DNA of 64,000 nucleotides from Notospermus geniculatus (lineage: Eukaryota > Nemertea > Pilidiophora > Heteronemertea > Lineidae): the NCBI GenBank assembly GCA_002633025.1, contig NMRB01001396.1, positions 43,847 to 107,846 on the forward strand, written 5' to 3'. Positions 43,101 to 50,449 of this stretch are shown one piece after another (within the stretch, counting starts at the first letter, position 1; each line of letters opens with the position of its first letter). Both the position numbers and the translations under genes were made by a program. Below the pieces are notes generated by a model. The model did not search any database and was not told the origin of the DNA. It saw only the letters and a program-made list of their open reading frames with translations.

Positions 43101-46100
43101 CGCCAACATCTCAGATCAAAAGTAATCAGTCCATTCGATTCCTAGGGTATGAAAACCTAAGGGTAGAACTTGTTTCTGTTGCTGTAGGTGTTAAAGGAGC
43201 CGAGTTATGGCAACAGATAAAAGCGTGATAGACAAAATATCAACATGTCATTGATCAAGTCTGATATGTTGATTACATCATGACATGCATGATGGAGGCA
43301 TCTGATGTTGAAAACGATTAGCTCATTGGATTGCCCAGGTTGACAAAACCTAGGGGTACTGTAGGATGTGTTACCAGAGCCTTAGCTGTTGAAGGAGATG
43401 AGATAGGCCTATGAAGGCGTGACAGACAGACAGACAGACAGACAGACACACAACACACACAGAGACACCATGACCAAAAACAATATGATTCCCGATCATT
43501 CTTAGTGATCAGGAACCCGACAGAGCAGCAGGTTTGAAGATGTCAAAGGAAGTGTTGTGTTACCACCGGAGGTTTATCCAGAAATTTTGTTTTACTAATG
43601 TTTTTATTGATCGTCCTGTATACACCCCGTACATTGCGGACGATCCACATTGCTGCACTCAATGGCACTCGACAGACCTCTTGCCGAAGATGTCAGACCT
43701 GCTCCAAATCCTATATCATGCAAACCATGTGGAGTGCACAGAATGTTCATACGTCATCAAGCCTAATTTTAGAAACACTAGCTTTAGTACCCGGTAAACC
43801 GGGTTTGTGTTATTGTATAAGATACGGTACTTTGTGGACATCGTACCTCAGTGACGTGATGACGTCGTGCAGATTTCAGATGGCAACGGTGATGACATGC
43901 ATGACGTCACACAACGTTTGTGACGTCATTGCTTTTGAATTTGATGCACTTTGACTGAAAAACGCTTCTTAAAGCATAGTATGCCCGATTTTAAAATTTT
44001 AACCTTGAAAAGATCACTCCTTGTATCAAGAGCAATCGAATAAGGTATTGCTCATCTCCCTCCATGCAGCGGTTGCAGAGAACATGCGTGGCAAAGACCG
44101 GGCGAATTTGCTTTATATGTATTAGATGTACATATAGATAACTAGCAATTACCCGTGCTGCGCACGGAGTGTGGGGTATAACATTTTCGCTTCAATGTCG
44201 GCGCTGACGTCGCGATCATGGCGGGGGCCGGGGGCAGAATGCACCGCTGACATCAGAGGTATTCGTCACACATGGACCGTTGCGTTACCGTGACGCGCCA
44301 ACCAAGGCAACAGCAGTGACGTGTTTCGATTGTGACGTCAGAATCGGCCGACATTTTTGGGTGGAAAAAGGCGAACAAAGTGTGATTTATGTGGTTGTCA
44401 TCGCTCCGTACGCATATTGAATGATGCCGAACACATCTTTAAGGTGACCACATGCATACTGTGAAAAATTAAAGAAAGTCGTTGAGCAGTATCGGAGGAA
44501 TTGGAGCGCATTACAGAAAACGCCTTACACTTAATAGATAAAATGCAATTAAAAAAAAATCCTATTGGCCATGCATTAGGGGCCTACAGGTGCGTGACCA
44601 AATGATGGATCCAAAGCAGATGCACTGCAGCACATATTATATTTATACGTCACCAAGTAAACGAACGTCGGTCTTTTTGGTCGATGACGTCACCACCTCT
44701 GGACTGCTCAGCGTGACGTCATCCTATGACGTCACAATTATCGTGACGTCATATCAAACTCTCAAATCCTTGGTAACGATAAAAAACCCTTAAAACATAA
44801 TTCACCGAAGCTTTTTTAAAAAACTAAACACTAAACAACATACTCCTTCATATTGGGAACGTGGCTCTAGTATAGTCATGTTAGTTGAGATCGAAGCCAC
44901 AGAGAATAAGCTGGACAAAATTTGAGGTTGTTCCTTTATATATGTATCTAGATTAAGGTGTGACGTTGCGGATCTTACGTACTTCAACTAAAACATCAAA
45001 TTACTTCAAAGTCAACATTCACTCAGGCAAATAATGCATCAGTAGTCACCACCGTGGAGAATCGTCAGCGCATGCACCGAGTTTTTCTGGTGGCAGCGCT
45101 GTGCACCGAGTCAAAACATGGCGGCAGTGTGACATATCGATGTGTGTGTTGCCCACTAAAACGCGACAGATGGACAGTTTTGGTCGAGGGGAGCGAGTTT
45201 AAGTAAATTCGAGGATGATCTAGTGATAATTTGCAATAGAACAAGCCGAAATATAGGTGCTGAAGGAGTGTTGTTTCTTTGTTTGAAGTGGAAATGTTCG
45301 TAGAGTTGGGACGGCGTTTTATCGACCGCAGTTTCCACGGAGTGACACTTGAACTTTTCCACTTCAAATGTAAAATTGACCACGTAATTCCAATGAATGA
45401 AGCTTCAGATTAATAGACGATAAACTGGAGGTCATCCTCGGCATAGTCTGTGTGCGTATAAGTTTCATCTTCGGTACATTTGCTCCCCGCTTTGGAGTTG
45501 ACATCTTCAACATTCGTGACACAGCCGCCATGTTTTGCCTCGGTGCACAGTGCTGCCACCAGAGAAACTCGGTGAATGTGCTGACGATTCTCCACGGTGG
45601 TCACCACTTGCCATGCCAGCTATTCATTTACGGGTATCGCAGCTGTCAAACTGGTCCCCATCATAGCGAACGGACATCCTACACCAAATCGAACTATAAA
45701 ACATTGCAATTGTGATCCGTAAAAGCCATCGCCGTGTTGTGCTGCCGCCTGTCGGCGGTTCCGGGGATCAATGCGTCAAGACGGGATAGAAGCTTCGCAG
45801 TGATTGGGTGAATTCGGCGGAGTCGACTGCTCCGCTGGTTCCCCAACGAAATGGCACGGATGTCGCAGGGTCTGAACCAAGCGCGAGTTGGGGTGCCGGT
45901 TGTGAAGACCCTGGGTGCGAGGATGGGTCACTCAAGGAAAATGCCACGAAGTCACATGACAGGCACTAAACCATCACAATCGACGTCATCTTCGTATGTA
46001 CTTCGGCAATTTCCGACGGGCCTCCGTACATATCTCGACTGTATTATGGGCGCCATCTTGCGCAGCGATACAGCGGTGAATTCTACCGCACTGCGCCGGA

Positions 46101-48929
46101 AGTGAGAAGCTTGACCGACTAACATCCAAGTTGCATCCGCATGTTGAATAGTCCCTTGAAACGACGACAATTTTGCTTGTAATTCAACATACATCGTGTA
46201 CATAGCGGATGACTATATTTATTCCATCATTAAACAGGCGTTAAACCGGTGTTTATAGCAGGTTTTTCGGTGTTTTTGGTGATCTACTTTATAACGTTTG
46301 CTTGGCGTTTTCCGGCCATCTTGTTTGTCACATGACCAGATGAGATCACATGACCACTGAAAATAAGTAGTCTCTGCANCAATCTTTGTAAGGCATGAGT
46401 TAGTTGAAAAGGCATGGTCAGGTTATAGTGCAGAAAAGGCATTCTTGCCTTCAAGTGAAGGCAGGGGTGGTCAGAATTTAGGGCAGGGCGTTTTTTCCTG
46501 TTGAAAAGGGCAGTAGGGCGGACCATAGGCGCCCTGCTATTCCGCTTTAGCTGAAACACTAATTTCAGGGCCAATTCATTGAAGCGAGCATTTTTTGAAC
46601 ACACCCTGTGTACTCTTAAAATGTCATAAAGTAACTGACCTGGGTGAAATGAAATGTGACATTCCCGTTCCCAGAAGCGTTACGTAAGTACCTGGGCTAC
46701 CTATTTGGCAATGAATACAAAAGGATAGACCGTCCCGGAAGGGTTAACATCCCCAATACGGCCGTCCTGTCAGTGTGTACGAATCACCACAGTGATAATG
46801 TACATGTATTCTATTTCATGACCGCGCCACGAAAATGGACGCATGTTACCGAAATTATTGATTGTACACACATAGTATAGAATAAAGTTCAAATAAATCA
46901 ATTAAAAAATAGAGTTATCGCAAAGCGCCCGAAACGCCAACGCCAACGCCAACGCCAAACCCATTGTTCGATGTCACGAGGAGAGCACCGAACAAAAGGA
47001 TAGGCATTCGAGCTGGCATTCGTGGGCTTAGCGACAACTCTAATTTCGGTGAAATGTGTCCATTTTCGTTTTTCTTTACCGAAGACGGTTGGATGCGACA
47101 AAAAGAGTTTCTACTCGAACAAACGAAGGGATGCCTGTGGTGTGTGTGGAGGGGACGGCAAGACCTGCCGGGTTATGAGTGGAAATTTCCTTGGCCAGAA
47201 GTTGGGCTGGGACCTGATAACAGTTTTACCAAAAGGTTCGCGGGACATCTATGTCAAGATAAATGCCGCTTTACAGAAGCATATGACACGAAACGTCATT
47301 GGTAAGTATGCAAAGAGACTGTGGCATCAAATTGGATTTGAACATTAGGATGGCAGTCAAACAGATTTTGCATGAAAAATATAGACATTTGTTAATAATC
47401 GCAATGGCGGTGAGGTATATCGTATTGGTCGTATTTTAGGTACATTTGAGATTTCTTGACAAATGCACTGACCATATGCGTCGGCAACGAAAATTGCCTG
47501 TAACGCCAGAAATGGTGGGGTGGGCTGCGAGTGTAATAGGGAGGTTTAGCAATCAAACGATAAACGTAAACTTAACGACAACGTTATTTTTCATACTCAT
47601 TCACCAAATTTTATATTGCATTTTCGGAACAAAAATAACGTTATCGTTAACGTTACGTTTATGGTTTGGTTTTTTAAACCTCCCTGATGTCTTTCACTTT
47701 CCATTTAACAGAACTCACTGGAGAAGGGAATCCAGAAGACTGGCGAACTAAAAAACCAATACAGTGGTACAAAGAGGGCTATGATGGTGTGTTCAAGTTC
47801 AGTTGGGCCGGTGTTCTTTGGGAATACGTGAATGACAGGGTAAGTTTAAGCGATCGTCCCGCTAACGGCAGCAGTAACGTATCGTTATATTTTACATTAG
47901 GGAGCTTAAGAAATCAAACGATAAACATTAACTTTACGACAAAGTTTTTTTTGTAGCGAAAATGCAATATATAATCTGGTGAATTCGCAGTATGAAAAAT
48001 AACGTTGTCGTAAAGTTGACGTTTATCGTTTGATTTCTTAAACTCCCTATTGCAAATGTACGTCAGGCACAGCGTTAGCGTTAATAGTATTATAGTATAT
48101 GTACATGTAATATTCGTATCATTACTATATGCCAATACCGGCCGCTCAAACCTGGGGGAATGAGGCCGAGTGCCACCCCTGAAGTCACCTTGTGAACTGT
48201 CGCTGCCAGGCTTGTTGCATAGGCGTATCATCTACCTTGACCGTTTCAGTATGAAGGTTTGCCCCATTACCTGCGAACTAGGGGCACTATAACAGAGAAA
48301 GCCTATCTTTGGGTAAGTATCGTACAAGTGACATCTATAGATGACATTTGCATGATAGCTTTATTACGTAGACCTTTACAGGGTTGCTCCCAAAAATGCA
48401 CCCTTTAGAGAGTAACATGCTCTCCAACGAATCTTATACTTGTAATAGTTAAATTTTACCCATGGTTATCGGAACCAGGGAGCAGTTTATATTTTACGGT
48501 AGGAGTGCAGTTGAATAGGAGCTGTCAGCGAGTTGACCACTAGGTGTCACTACGGCCCAATTAAATGCATATAGCGGACCCAGTCGTTATTGATGGAGCA
48601 GCAAACACGTAGATTTTCCTGTACATTGCATGGTCCGCTGGAACTTTGCTGCCATCTGTTCTGTTGGCAATATGCGTGGCTGACTGCCCCTATAAGATTG
48701 AATATGTAGAAGAAACGAGATTTGCATCAAAAAATAAAAAGAATCCTTTTAGAAACAGAAGTTGAGGTGTTAGGTCACCCGCCCGGGACACAATGATTGC
48801 ATCGGAGGAGATGAGAGTATCAGTGAGAGTGTGCATTGTGCATTCTTCTCATTTCAGCTGAGGAGGAGTGCAGGTGCTGGACGTAACCTTGGTGTTCCGT
48901 GGAAATATGTTATTGATGTCAATAACTAA
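19034..48929 (+). CDS. ADAMTS-like secreted zinc metalloprotease gene, 15 exons, 5' end not found
   Basis: Fifteen exons splice with consensus GT/AG sites and matching phases. They give 659 residues with no internal stop, which is strong evidence for an intact gene. Domain order is propeptide (exons 1-2), M12B metalloprotease (3-8), thrombospondin type 1 repeat (9), cysteine-rich region (10-11), CGVCGGDG hinge and spacer (12-15). The protein should be secreted, cleaved at RQKR by a furin-type protease and act on extracellular matrix. Odd points are an Asp in place of the third zinc-binding His, no disintegrin-like domain, and a stop straight after the spacer with no PLAC or further TSR. A signal-peptide exon was not recognised. 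The introns (up to 9.3 kb) are filled with transposons. Confidence 0.9.
19786..19933 (+). CDS. ADAMTS-like exon 2: end of propeptide with furin-type site
   Basis: The exon is 148 bases, from GGCTCAG to GTAAAG, phase 0 in and phase 1 out. It is charged and ends with KSRQKRGP, where RQKR is a furin-type cleavage site. This is the expected position for zymogen activation, shortly before the protease domain. Confidence 0.8.
20044..20303. mobile_element. Foldback MITE, family 1 (AGAGTTTTCGCAAAGC type), long palindrome
   Basis: Two arms of about 120 bases are inverted copies (CACAAAGCCCCCGAAACGCC at the left, GGCGTT...GGGGGCTTTGCGAAAACTCT at the right), each itself partly palindromic. Other copies are at 20895-20950 (fragment), 46911-47041, 50153-50243 (half) and 56114-56242. 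It lies in an intron of the metalloprotease gene. Confidence 0.85.
20895..20950. mobile_element. Fragment of a family 1 MITE
   Basis: One arm only: AGAGAGTTTTCGCAAAGC to CCCATTGTTC, nearly identical to the left arm at 20044. Confidence 0.75.
21104..21306 (+). CDS. ADAMTS-like exon 3: start of metalloprotease domain
   Basis: The exon is 203 bases, from TCTGTTAG to GTACGT, phase 1 in and phase 0 out. It encodes RKLRLEVAIFVDKEYQDAY, which matches the first beta strand of reprolysins (LEvxvVvDxxM...y), then the LREHIMSIMKQ helix. Confidence 0.92.
21403..21577. mobile_element. MITE, family 3 (CCGGTGTAACGTTTTTCAGTG type)
   Basis: About 175 bases with terminal inverted repeats CCGGTGTAACGTTTTTCAGTG and CCGAAAAACGTTACAC, and an inner ACACAGAGAAACAG motif. 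Other copies are at 35342-35534, 36556-36735 and 55913-56089. Confidence 0.8.
21779..21868 (+). CDS. ADAMTS-like exon 4: metalloprotease domain
   Basis: The exon is 90 bases, from CTTCTAG to GTAAAG, phase 0 on both sides. It encodes VQMWHFHPSLGYRIQLYIVK, matching the SLGxxIxxxxVxxV strand of ADAMTS catalytic domains. Confidence 0.92.
22385..22640. mobile_element. MITE with about 65-bp terminal inverted repeats
   Basis: The left end TTTTGTTTCGCTCCGTACCT and right end GTACGGAGCGAAACAAAA are inverted copies. The match extends through CTTCACAAACCACTGCTTCG and GGCCGGTATTCTGCC. Confidence 0.85.
22811..22961. mobile_element. MITE, family 2 (AGGGAGGTTTA...TAAACCTCCCT type)
   Basis: About 150 bases with terminal inverted repeats AGGGAGGTTTAGAAGTCAAA and TTTGATTTCTAAACCTCCCT, flanked by TA. 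An AT-rich centre contains TTTTATATTGCATTTTCGG. Copies are at 47538, 47899, 57638 and 58123. Confidence 0.88.
23101..23216 (+). CDS. ADAMTS-like exon 5: metalloprotease domain
   Basis: The exon is 116 bases, from TTTTGTAG to GTAAAT, phase 0 in and phase 2 out. It encodes FVSFCKYQATLLPGG, the L..FCxWQ segment typical of ADAMTS, and NWGDAFYFSG in the place of the usual HDxAxLxTR strand. Confidence 0.85.
23217..24790. other. Intron 5, 5' part: inverted repeat flanking CT-rich DNA
   Basis: The block GATCGGATATAATCTGAATG (about 23266) to TGACCAGC returns inverted at about 23897-23975, as GCTGGTCAAACGACCAG to CGAAAACCGAT. This forms a 750-base foldback element. A short direct repeat (TCCTTAATTACATCCACTCTC) occurs at 23531 and 23596. 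No coding sequence is seen from 23980 to 24790. Confidence 0.6.
24795..26312. mobile_element. Unclassified repeat element with GTCCGTCGTCGTC tract, about 1.5 kb
   Basis: The left end has AGCTCACTCGTGAGCTATAG and a CGTCCGTCGTCGTCGTC tract. The right end has GAGTGAGCACATGGTCCATG and the palindrome ATGGTCCATGGACCAT. Inside, motifs such as GGCCACCAGG and AAACTTGGTACAC recur as diverged subrepeats. The right end recurs at about 27700-28000 and 30080-30366. No intact protein is found. Confidence 0.6.
25830..26095. repeat. GGCCTA-rich simple repeat
   Basis: Many runs of TAGGCCTAGGCCTA, including CGGTAGGCCTACG variants, interrupt the repeat element. The same hexamer is scattered through the host part of the window. 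Confidence 0.8.
26771..27348. mobile_element. Four abutting MITEs in A-B-B-A order
   Basis: Element A (26771-26906) has ends AAAGGCTCGTTTCCACAG and CTGTGGAAACGGGCCTTT. Element B (26905-27061) has ends AAAGGCCCGAACCCACTGTC and CGTCAGTGGGTTCGGGCCTTT. A second B (27061-27214) and a second A (27213-27348) follow with almost no DNA between them. The junctions are TTTAAAGG or TTTAAGG. Confidence 0.85.
27697..28000. mobile_element. Right-end copy of the ATGGTCCATGGACCAT repeat
   Basis: It shares CTCAGGAACGACTTGACCCAG, ATGGCCGCCAGG and GGTGAGCACATGGTCCGTGG with the copies ending at 26312 and 30366. Confidence 0.65.
28211..28748. mobile_element. TA-flanked element with TACAGTGAAACCCCT inverted ends
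   Basis: The left end is TACAGTGAAACCCCTCATGT and the right end is AGAGGGGTTTCACTGTA. Inside, the phrase CCCCTCTATGTGGACC is repeated at least five times. The ends and TA flank suggest a Tc1/mariner-pogo superfamily non-autonomous element. Confidence 0.75.
28946..28992. other. Assembly gap (47 N)
   Basis: A run of N inside intron 5. Confidence 0.99.
28993..29435. repeat. Tandem repeat, about 145-bp unit, three copies
   Basis: Units share GGCCGCCAGAGCC, ATCTTGAAATCAGATTCCGT and a TTGATTTTT block, starting near 29043, 29188 and 29332, with progressive divergence. Confidence 0.75.
29527..29558 (+). CDS. ADAMTS-like exon 6: 32-base micro-exon
   Basis: It runs from TTTTCAG to GTAGGT, phase 2 in and phase 1 out, exactly bridging exons 5 and 7. 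It encodes VMGVFGHRED plus two split Gly codons. The phase fit on both sides is the main support. Confidence 0.7.
29742..29892 (+). CDS. ADAMTS-like exon 7: zinc-binding HEMSH
   Basis: The exon is 151 bases, from TTTACAG to GTAAGT, phase 1 in and phase 2 out. It encodes GACRKETQCSGA (the GxxC...SC segment before the active site) and SVHEMSH, the HExxH with the first two zinc-binding His and the catalytic Glu. The third ligand is in exon 8. Confidence 0.88.
30080..30366. mobile_element. Right-end copy of the ATGGTCCATGGACCAT repeat
   Basis: It is nearly the same as 27697-28000 (TGCTATGTGGCTCCCTCTAG, ATGGCCGCCAGG, CAAACGGGTGAGCACATGG) and ends with the ATGGTCCATGGACCAT palindrome. Confidence 0.7.
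30453..30578 (+). CDS. ADAMTS-like exon 8: end of metalloprotease domain
   Basis: The exon is 126 bases, from GGTTTCAG to GTAAGT, phase 2 in and phase 2 out. Joined to exon 7 it gives the zinc site HEMSHNLGMQDD. The third ligand position, normally His, is Asp. CPMGIM supplies the Met-turn, and WWSNCSVYGLEQFL matches the WSxCSxxxLxxFL end of ADAMTS catalytic domains. Confidence 0.92.
30963..31236 (+). CDS. ADAMTS-like exon 9: domain link and thrombospondin type 1 repeat
   Basis: The exon is 274 bases, from TTCAAACAG to GTGAGA, phase 2 in and phase 0 out. SSCLDDVPD closes the protease domain. After only about 24 residues comes the TSR: GGWSDWSYFGPCTGTCGEG, then ATRKCNHP and CVGFSYKMRVC. Both parts are in one exon, so the missing disintegrin domain is not an exon that I overlooked. 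Confidence 0.95.
32177..32668. mobile_element. P-element-like deletion derivative with partial THAP domain
   Basis: The ends are inverted copies of about 38 bases: TATAGATCGATTGCACGCCG at the left and CGGCGTGCAATCGATCTATA at the right. Inside, an ATG at 32411 opens a frame with MVKVCIVKNCG and IVRFFRIP, the C-x4-C and HRFP-like start of a THAP zinc finger as found in P-element transposases. The frame loses similarity after about 45 codons and runs into the right terminal repeat. Confidence 0.7.
32411..32545 (+). pseudogene. Truncated THAP domain of a P-like transposase
   Basis: About 45 codons cover the C-x4-C pair, RFFRIP and a Trp. The distal C-x2-H pair needed to bind zinc is missing because the element's interior is deleted. 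It is therefore not functional as a DNA-binding domain. Confidence 0.6.
33841..34323. mobile_element. Long perfect-like hairpin element
   Basis: Left arm from CAGGAAGTTCACAGTTTATTGG and right arm to CCAATAAACTGTAAACTTCC are inverted copies of about 210 bases with a loop of about 60. Internal matching blocks include GGGAGGCCTCGGATGAATG and CCGACCAGGAGTAATTCATG. Confidence 0.88.
34440..34551 (+). CDS. ADAMTS-like exon 10: start of cysteine-rich region
   Basis: The exon is 112 bases, from TATTGCAG to GTACGT, phase 0 in and phase 1 out. CPENDKAIFDRYKEDCG matches the CPxxxxxFRxxQC segment after the first TSR of ADAMTS proteins. Confidence 0.88.
35342..35534. mobile_element. MITE, family 3
   Basis: Ends AGGTGTAACGTTTTTCAGTG and CACTGAAAAACGTTACACCGG, with the inner GTTTCTCTGTGTGTCGCCCA shared with the other copies. 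Confidence 0.82.
35806..36340. mobile_element. Foldback element with internal subrepeats
   Basis: The outer ends ATGGGCGGTTATAACCGC and GCGGTTATAACCGCCCAT are inverted copies. Inside are several about-42-base units (GAGTCGTAGCTAAGAAAGAC, then ATGGCGCTGCA), three to four in one orientation and two inverted. Confidence 0.85.
36556..36735. mobile_element. MITE, family 3
   Basis: Ends ACCGGTGTAAAGTTTTCCAG and AAAAACGTTACACCGGT. It directly abuts the TTAA-flanked element at 36738. Confidence 0.78.
36738..37479. mobile_element. TTAA-flanked element with GGGCGAGCC inverted ends
   Basis: TTAAGGGCGAGCCGTCATTG at the left and CAATGGCTCGCCCTTAA at the right are inverted copies of about 26 bases ending in TTAA. 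A TTAA target is typical of piggyBac and Kolobok transposons. No transposase is seen in the 740 bases, so it is non-autonomous. Confidence 0.75.
37619..37743 (+). CDS. ADAMTS-like exon 11: cysteine-rich region
   Basis: The exon is 125 bases, from TTTTTAAG to GTAAGA, phase 1 in and phase 0 out. It encodes TRCGNRCPQKNSYF, VINGFKC and DDMCVDGICM, the VxDGTxC...DxCVxGxC pattern of ADAMTS. A second copy is at 55310-55434. Confidence 0.93.
38059..38133 (+). repeat. tRNA-like sequence, probable SINE head
   Basis: TAGCTCAATCGG fits a pol III A box and GGTTCGGCTCC fits a B box, at tRNA-like spacing. The 5' and 3' ends do not pair as an acceptor stem, and a T-rich, low-complexity tail follows. It is therefore a tRNA-derived SINE or decayed tRNA copy, not a working tRNA gene. 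Confidence 0.6.
40618..41241. other. Assembly gap (624 N)
   Basis: A run of N. Apparent reading frames across it are artefacts. Confidence 0.99.
41633..41757. mobile_element. Short MITE with TAAAGCCGTGTTTA inverted ends
   Basis: TTAAAGCCGTGTTTACCTGAC and GTCAGTTAAACACGGCTTTA are inverted copies. The inner blocks ATCCGTTA and AACGGAT also pair. Confidence 0.8.
41807..41988. mobile_element. pogo/Tigger-like MITE (TACAGTGGAACCTC ends)
   Basis: The ends TACAGTGGAACCTCTCTATT and GGGAGGTTCCACTGTA are inverted copies flanked by TA. The CAGTGGAACCTC end is typical of pogo-type Tc1/mariner elements. There is no coding capacity. Confidence 0.85.
42405..42500. repeat. Short palindrome GTGAGAGGGTGCATTG...CAATGCACCCTCTCAC
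   Basis: Two inverted arms of 16 bases are separated by about 12 bases. A related AGTGAGAGTGTGCATTGTG lies at about 48820. Confidence 0.6.
42690..42975. repeat. Tandem repeat of about 130 bp, two copies
   Basis: ATATGGGCATCCTCAATAAC and ATGGGCATCATAAATAACC each lead into GATATCATGCCTCTA and CTACCACAG. The period is about 130 bases. Confidence 0.65.
43421..43462. repeat. GACA microsatellite
   Basis: About seven GACA units followed by a CA-rich run. Confidence 0.9.
45042..45609. mobile_element. TIR element of 568 bp with about 85-bp ends
   Basis: AGTAGTCACCACCGTGGAGA at the left and TCTCCACGGTGGTCACCACT at the right are inverted copies, continuing through CAGCGC/GTGCTG and ACATGGCGGC/GCCGCCATGT. 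A second, inner inverted pair is at about 45280 and 45352. Confidence 0.82.
46911..47041. mobile_element. MITE, family 1, just before exon 12
   Basis: AGAGTTATCGCAAAGCGCCC and TGGGCTTAGCGACAACTCT are imperfect inverted ends. It ends 43 bases before exon 12. The pseudogene copy has the same MITE 24 bases before its exon 12 (56114-56242). Confidence 0.82.
47085..47301 (+). CDS. ADAMTS-like exon 12: hinge CGVCGGDG and start of spacer
   Basis: The exon is 217 bases, from TTACCGAAG to GTAAGT, phase 0 in and phase 1 out. TVGCDKKSFYS and RRDACGVCGGDGKTC are the diagnostic end of the ADAMTS cysteine-rich region. VLPKGSRDIYVKI matches the IPxGAxxIxI strand of the spacer. Confidence 0.96.
47538..47685. 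mobile_element. MITE, family 2, in intron 12
   Basis: AGGGAGGTTTAGCAATCAAA and TTTTTTAAACCTCCCT ends. A family 2 element is also found at the matching place in the pseudogene copy. Confidence 0.85.
47712..47839 (+). CDS. ADAMTS-like exon 13: spacer
   Basis: The exon is 128 bases, from TTTAACAG to GTAAGT, phase 1 in and phase 0 out. It encodes LTGEGNPEDW and FKFSWAGVLWEYVNDR, plausible spacer sequence. Its first 53 bases are kept in the pseudogene. Confidence 0.85.
47899..48049. mobile_element. MITE, family 2, in intron 13
   Basis: AGGGAGCTTAAGAAATCAAA and TTTGATTTCTTAAACTCCCT ends. The centre is inverted relative to the other copies. It is absent from the pseudogene because that segment is deleted there. 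Confidence 0.85.
48250..48312 (+). CDS. ADAMTS-like exon 14: spacer
   Basis: The exon is 63 bases, from CGTTTCAG to GTAAGT, phase 0 on both sides. YEGLPHYLRTRGTITEKAYL resembles the GPLxxxLxxxGxxxxxV(Y/L)L strand of ADAMTS spacers. Confidence 0.8.
48858..48929 (+). CDS. ADAMTS-like exon 15: C-terminus and stop
   Basis: The exon codes 23 residues after TTTCAG and ends with TAA. It includes LRRSAGAGRNLGVPWKYVID. The sequence is conserved in the 58744-58815 copy, which supports it as a real coding end. No PLAC domain or further TSR follows. Confidence 0.8.
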   Translation: MRRSAGAGRNLGVPWKYVIDVNN

Positions 48930-49389
48930 TTCAGGTATCGTCATATTATGCCTTAAGTTTTATCGTGGTCTTCAGATGAAAAAGAAATACTTTAGATTCG
49001 TTCTTCTAAGGTTACTTTACTGAACACCCATATGACCGCCTATACCCTATTGAATATGCATGGCAAAATAAAGAGCTGTAACGCAAGACTCACTCATTGG
49101 TCAGTTATGTTGAATAGAATCAATAAATTCTTTGTATGGTCTATATTGTGGGCTAGGCGTAAACCTACAATGAATACCGAAGTAACCTTAGAAGAACGAA
49201 TCTAGAGTAAATTTCCACTGCACCGGTGTAACTGCTCTTTTTTTTCGAAACCTGATTAAAATGCATGGTCTTTTTGGTAATTAGCATTTATCTTTTAAGT
49301 TTGGAAAACTAATGAGTTAGAACTCATTGCTGGTGATTTCTGCAATTCAGGTTTTACATCTTGTGCTTCACTCAACCTTCAGACTCACA

Positions 49390-49750
49390 GAAAAAAAGGT
49401 TCTTAAAGGGTTCTGTGGCTGTCACTGTGATAGAACCCTCTAAAAGGGTTCTATATAGAACCCTATGGGTCGTATTCATAAGCGGTTCTATCATTAGAAC
49501 CGTCTTAGGCTAGTTCCAAGTGTACTTCACTAGTACACTTGGAACCGGCCTAAGACGGTTCTAACGATAGAACCGCTTTATGAATATGACCCTATAGGTC
49601 CATAATGAGCCCTCAAAGGTTCCAATTGGAACCTTAGGGTTCTATTTGGAACCTTTAAGGGTTCTTTGTGGACCTATATGGTTCTATATAGAACCCCTTT
49701 AGAACCCCCCAGTGACAGCCAAAGAACCCTTTAGGAACCTTTTTTTCTAA
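49390..49750. mobile_element. Nested palindromic MITEs (GGTTCT/AGAACC type)
   Basis: The outer arms are AGAAAAAAAGGTTCTTAAAG and AGGAACCTTTTTTTCT, with many internal GGTTCTATATAGAACC self-pairs. An inner element (49467-49593) with ends GGGTCGTATTCATAAGCGGT and TTATGAATATGACCC is inserted in it. Several sub-palindromes are nearly perfect. Confidence 0.85.
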
Positions 49751-50152
49751 GAACGTGCGTGCAAAAGACCTACATGTATTGAACGAAAATAACCACTCCG
49801 CCTTTTTTTACAGAGTCTCAACAAACACAACAAATTGAAATTCGTGGCCTGCATTACGATGACTAACTGGGAGTGTGACTGACTGGTCATCAACTTAATT
49901 TTCTATGTAGATTCTTCGTATGTGGCGTCTACTAAAGATAGTTTCCAATATCAATAAAAAATGAAATTGAATATCTCTATGTACGTATCACAGCACACTT
50001 CTTTCTGGCATTTTCTGAATATAAATTGTTGCAAAGCTGACAAGGTAAGATGCATCTGTGGTCGCCATGAGAATGAAATCAAGTCACCAAGACGTACATT
50101 GTACGTACTTTGACACATCCTTCATTTTGACACAGCTTTTCTTATTCGCGAA

Positions 50153-50243
50153 CGTCTATCCTTTTGTTCGGTGCTCTCTTCGTGGCATCGAACAAAGGAT
50201 TTGACGTTCGCGTTGACGTTTCGGGGGCTTTGCGAAAACTCCC
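50153..50243. mobile_element. Half copy of a family 1 MITE
   Basis: One arm and centre are kept: GTGCTCTCTTCGTGGCATCG through TTTCGGGGGCTTTGCGAAAA. Confidence 0.75.
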
Positions 50244-50449
50244 TGTTTGTTTAGGCCTATACCGACATGTATTTGGATCGAGATAAAAACGGCACTGGGG
50301 ACGCGGAGGCTTTGGCAGGCTGATCATCATGTGGGGTTGGTTTTCCTGATGAGCTGACCTAATTCCAACAAGATGAAGGTAGCCTGTTCAACTAGCCTTG
50401 CCCTAAAGCATCGTAACCCTCCTCCAAGTCCGTGATGAACGTCTCCTAA

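Larger units (their letters stand above)
37744..47084. other. Intron 11 (9.3 kb)
   Basis: It contains the tRNA-like sequence at 38059, the N gap at 40618-41241 and the MITEs listed. Repeats with GACCTTGACCTTGA phrases lie at 42690-42975. The stretches 38200-40180 and 43500-45040 show nothing that I can name, apart from many TGACGTCA words near 43850-44760. Confidence 0.55.
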
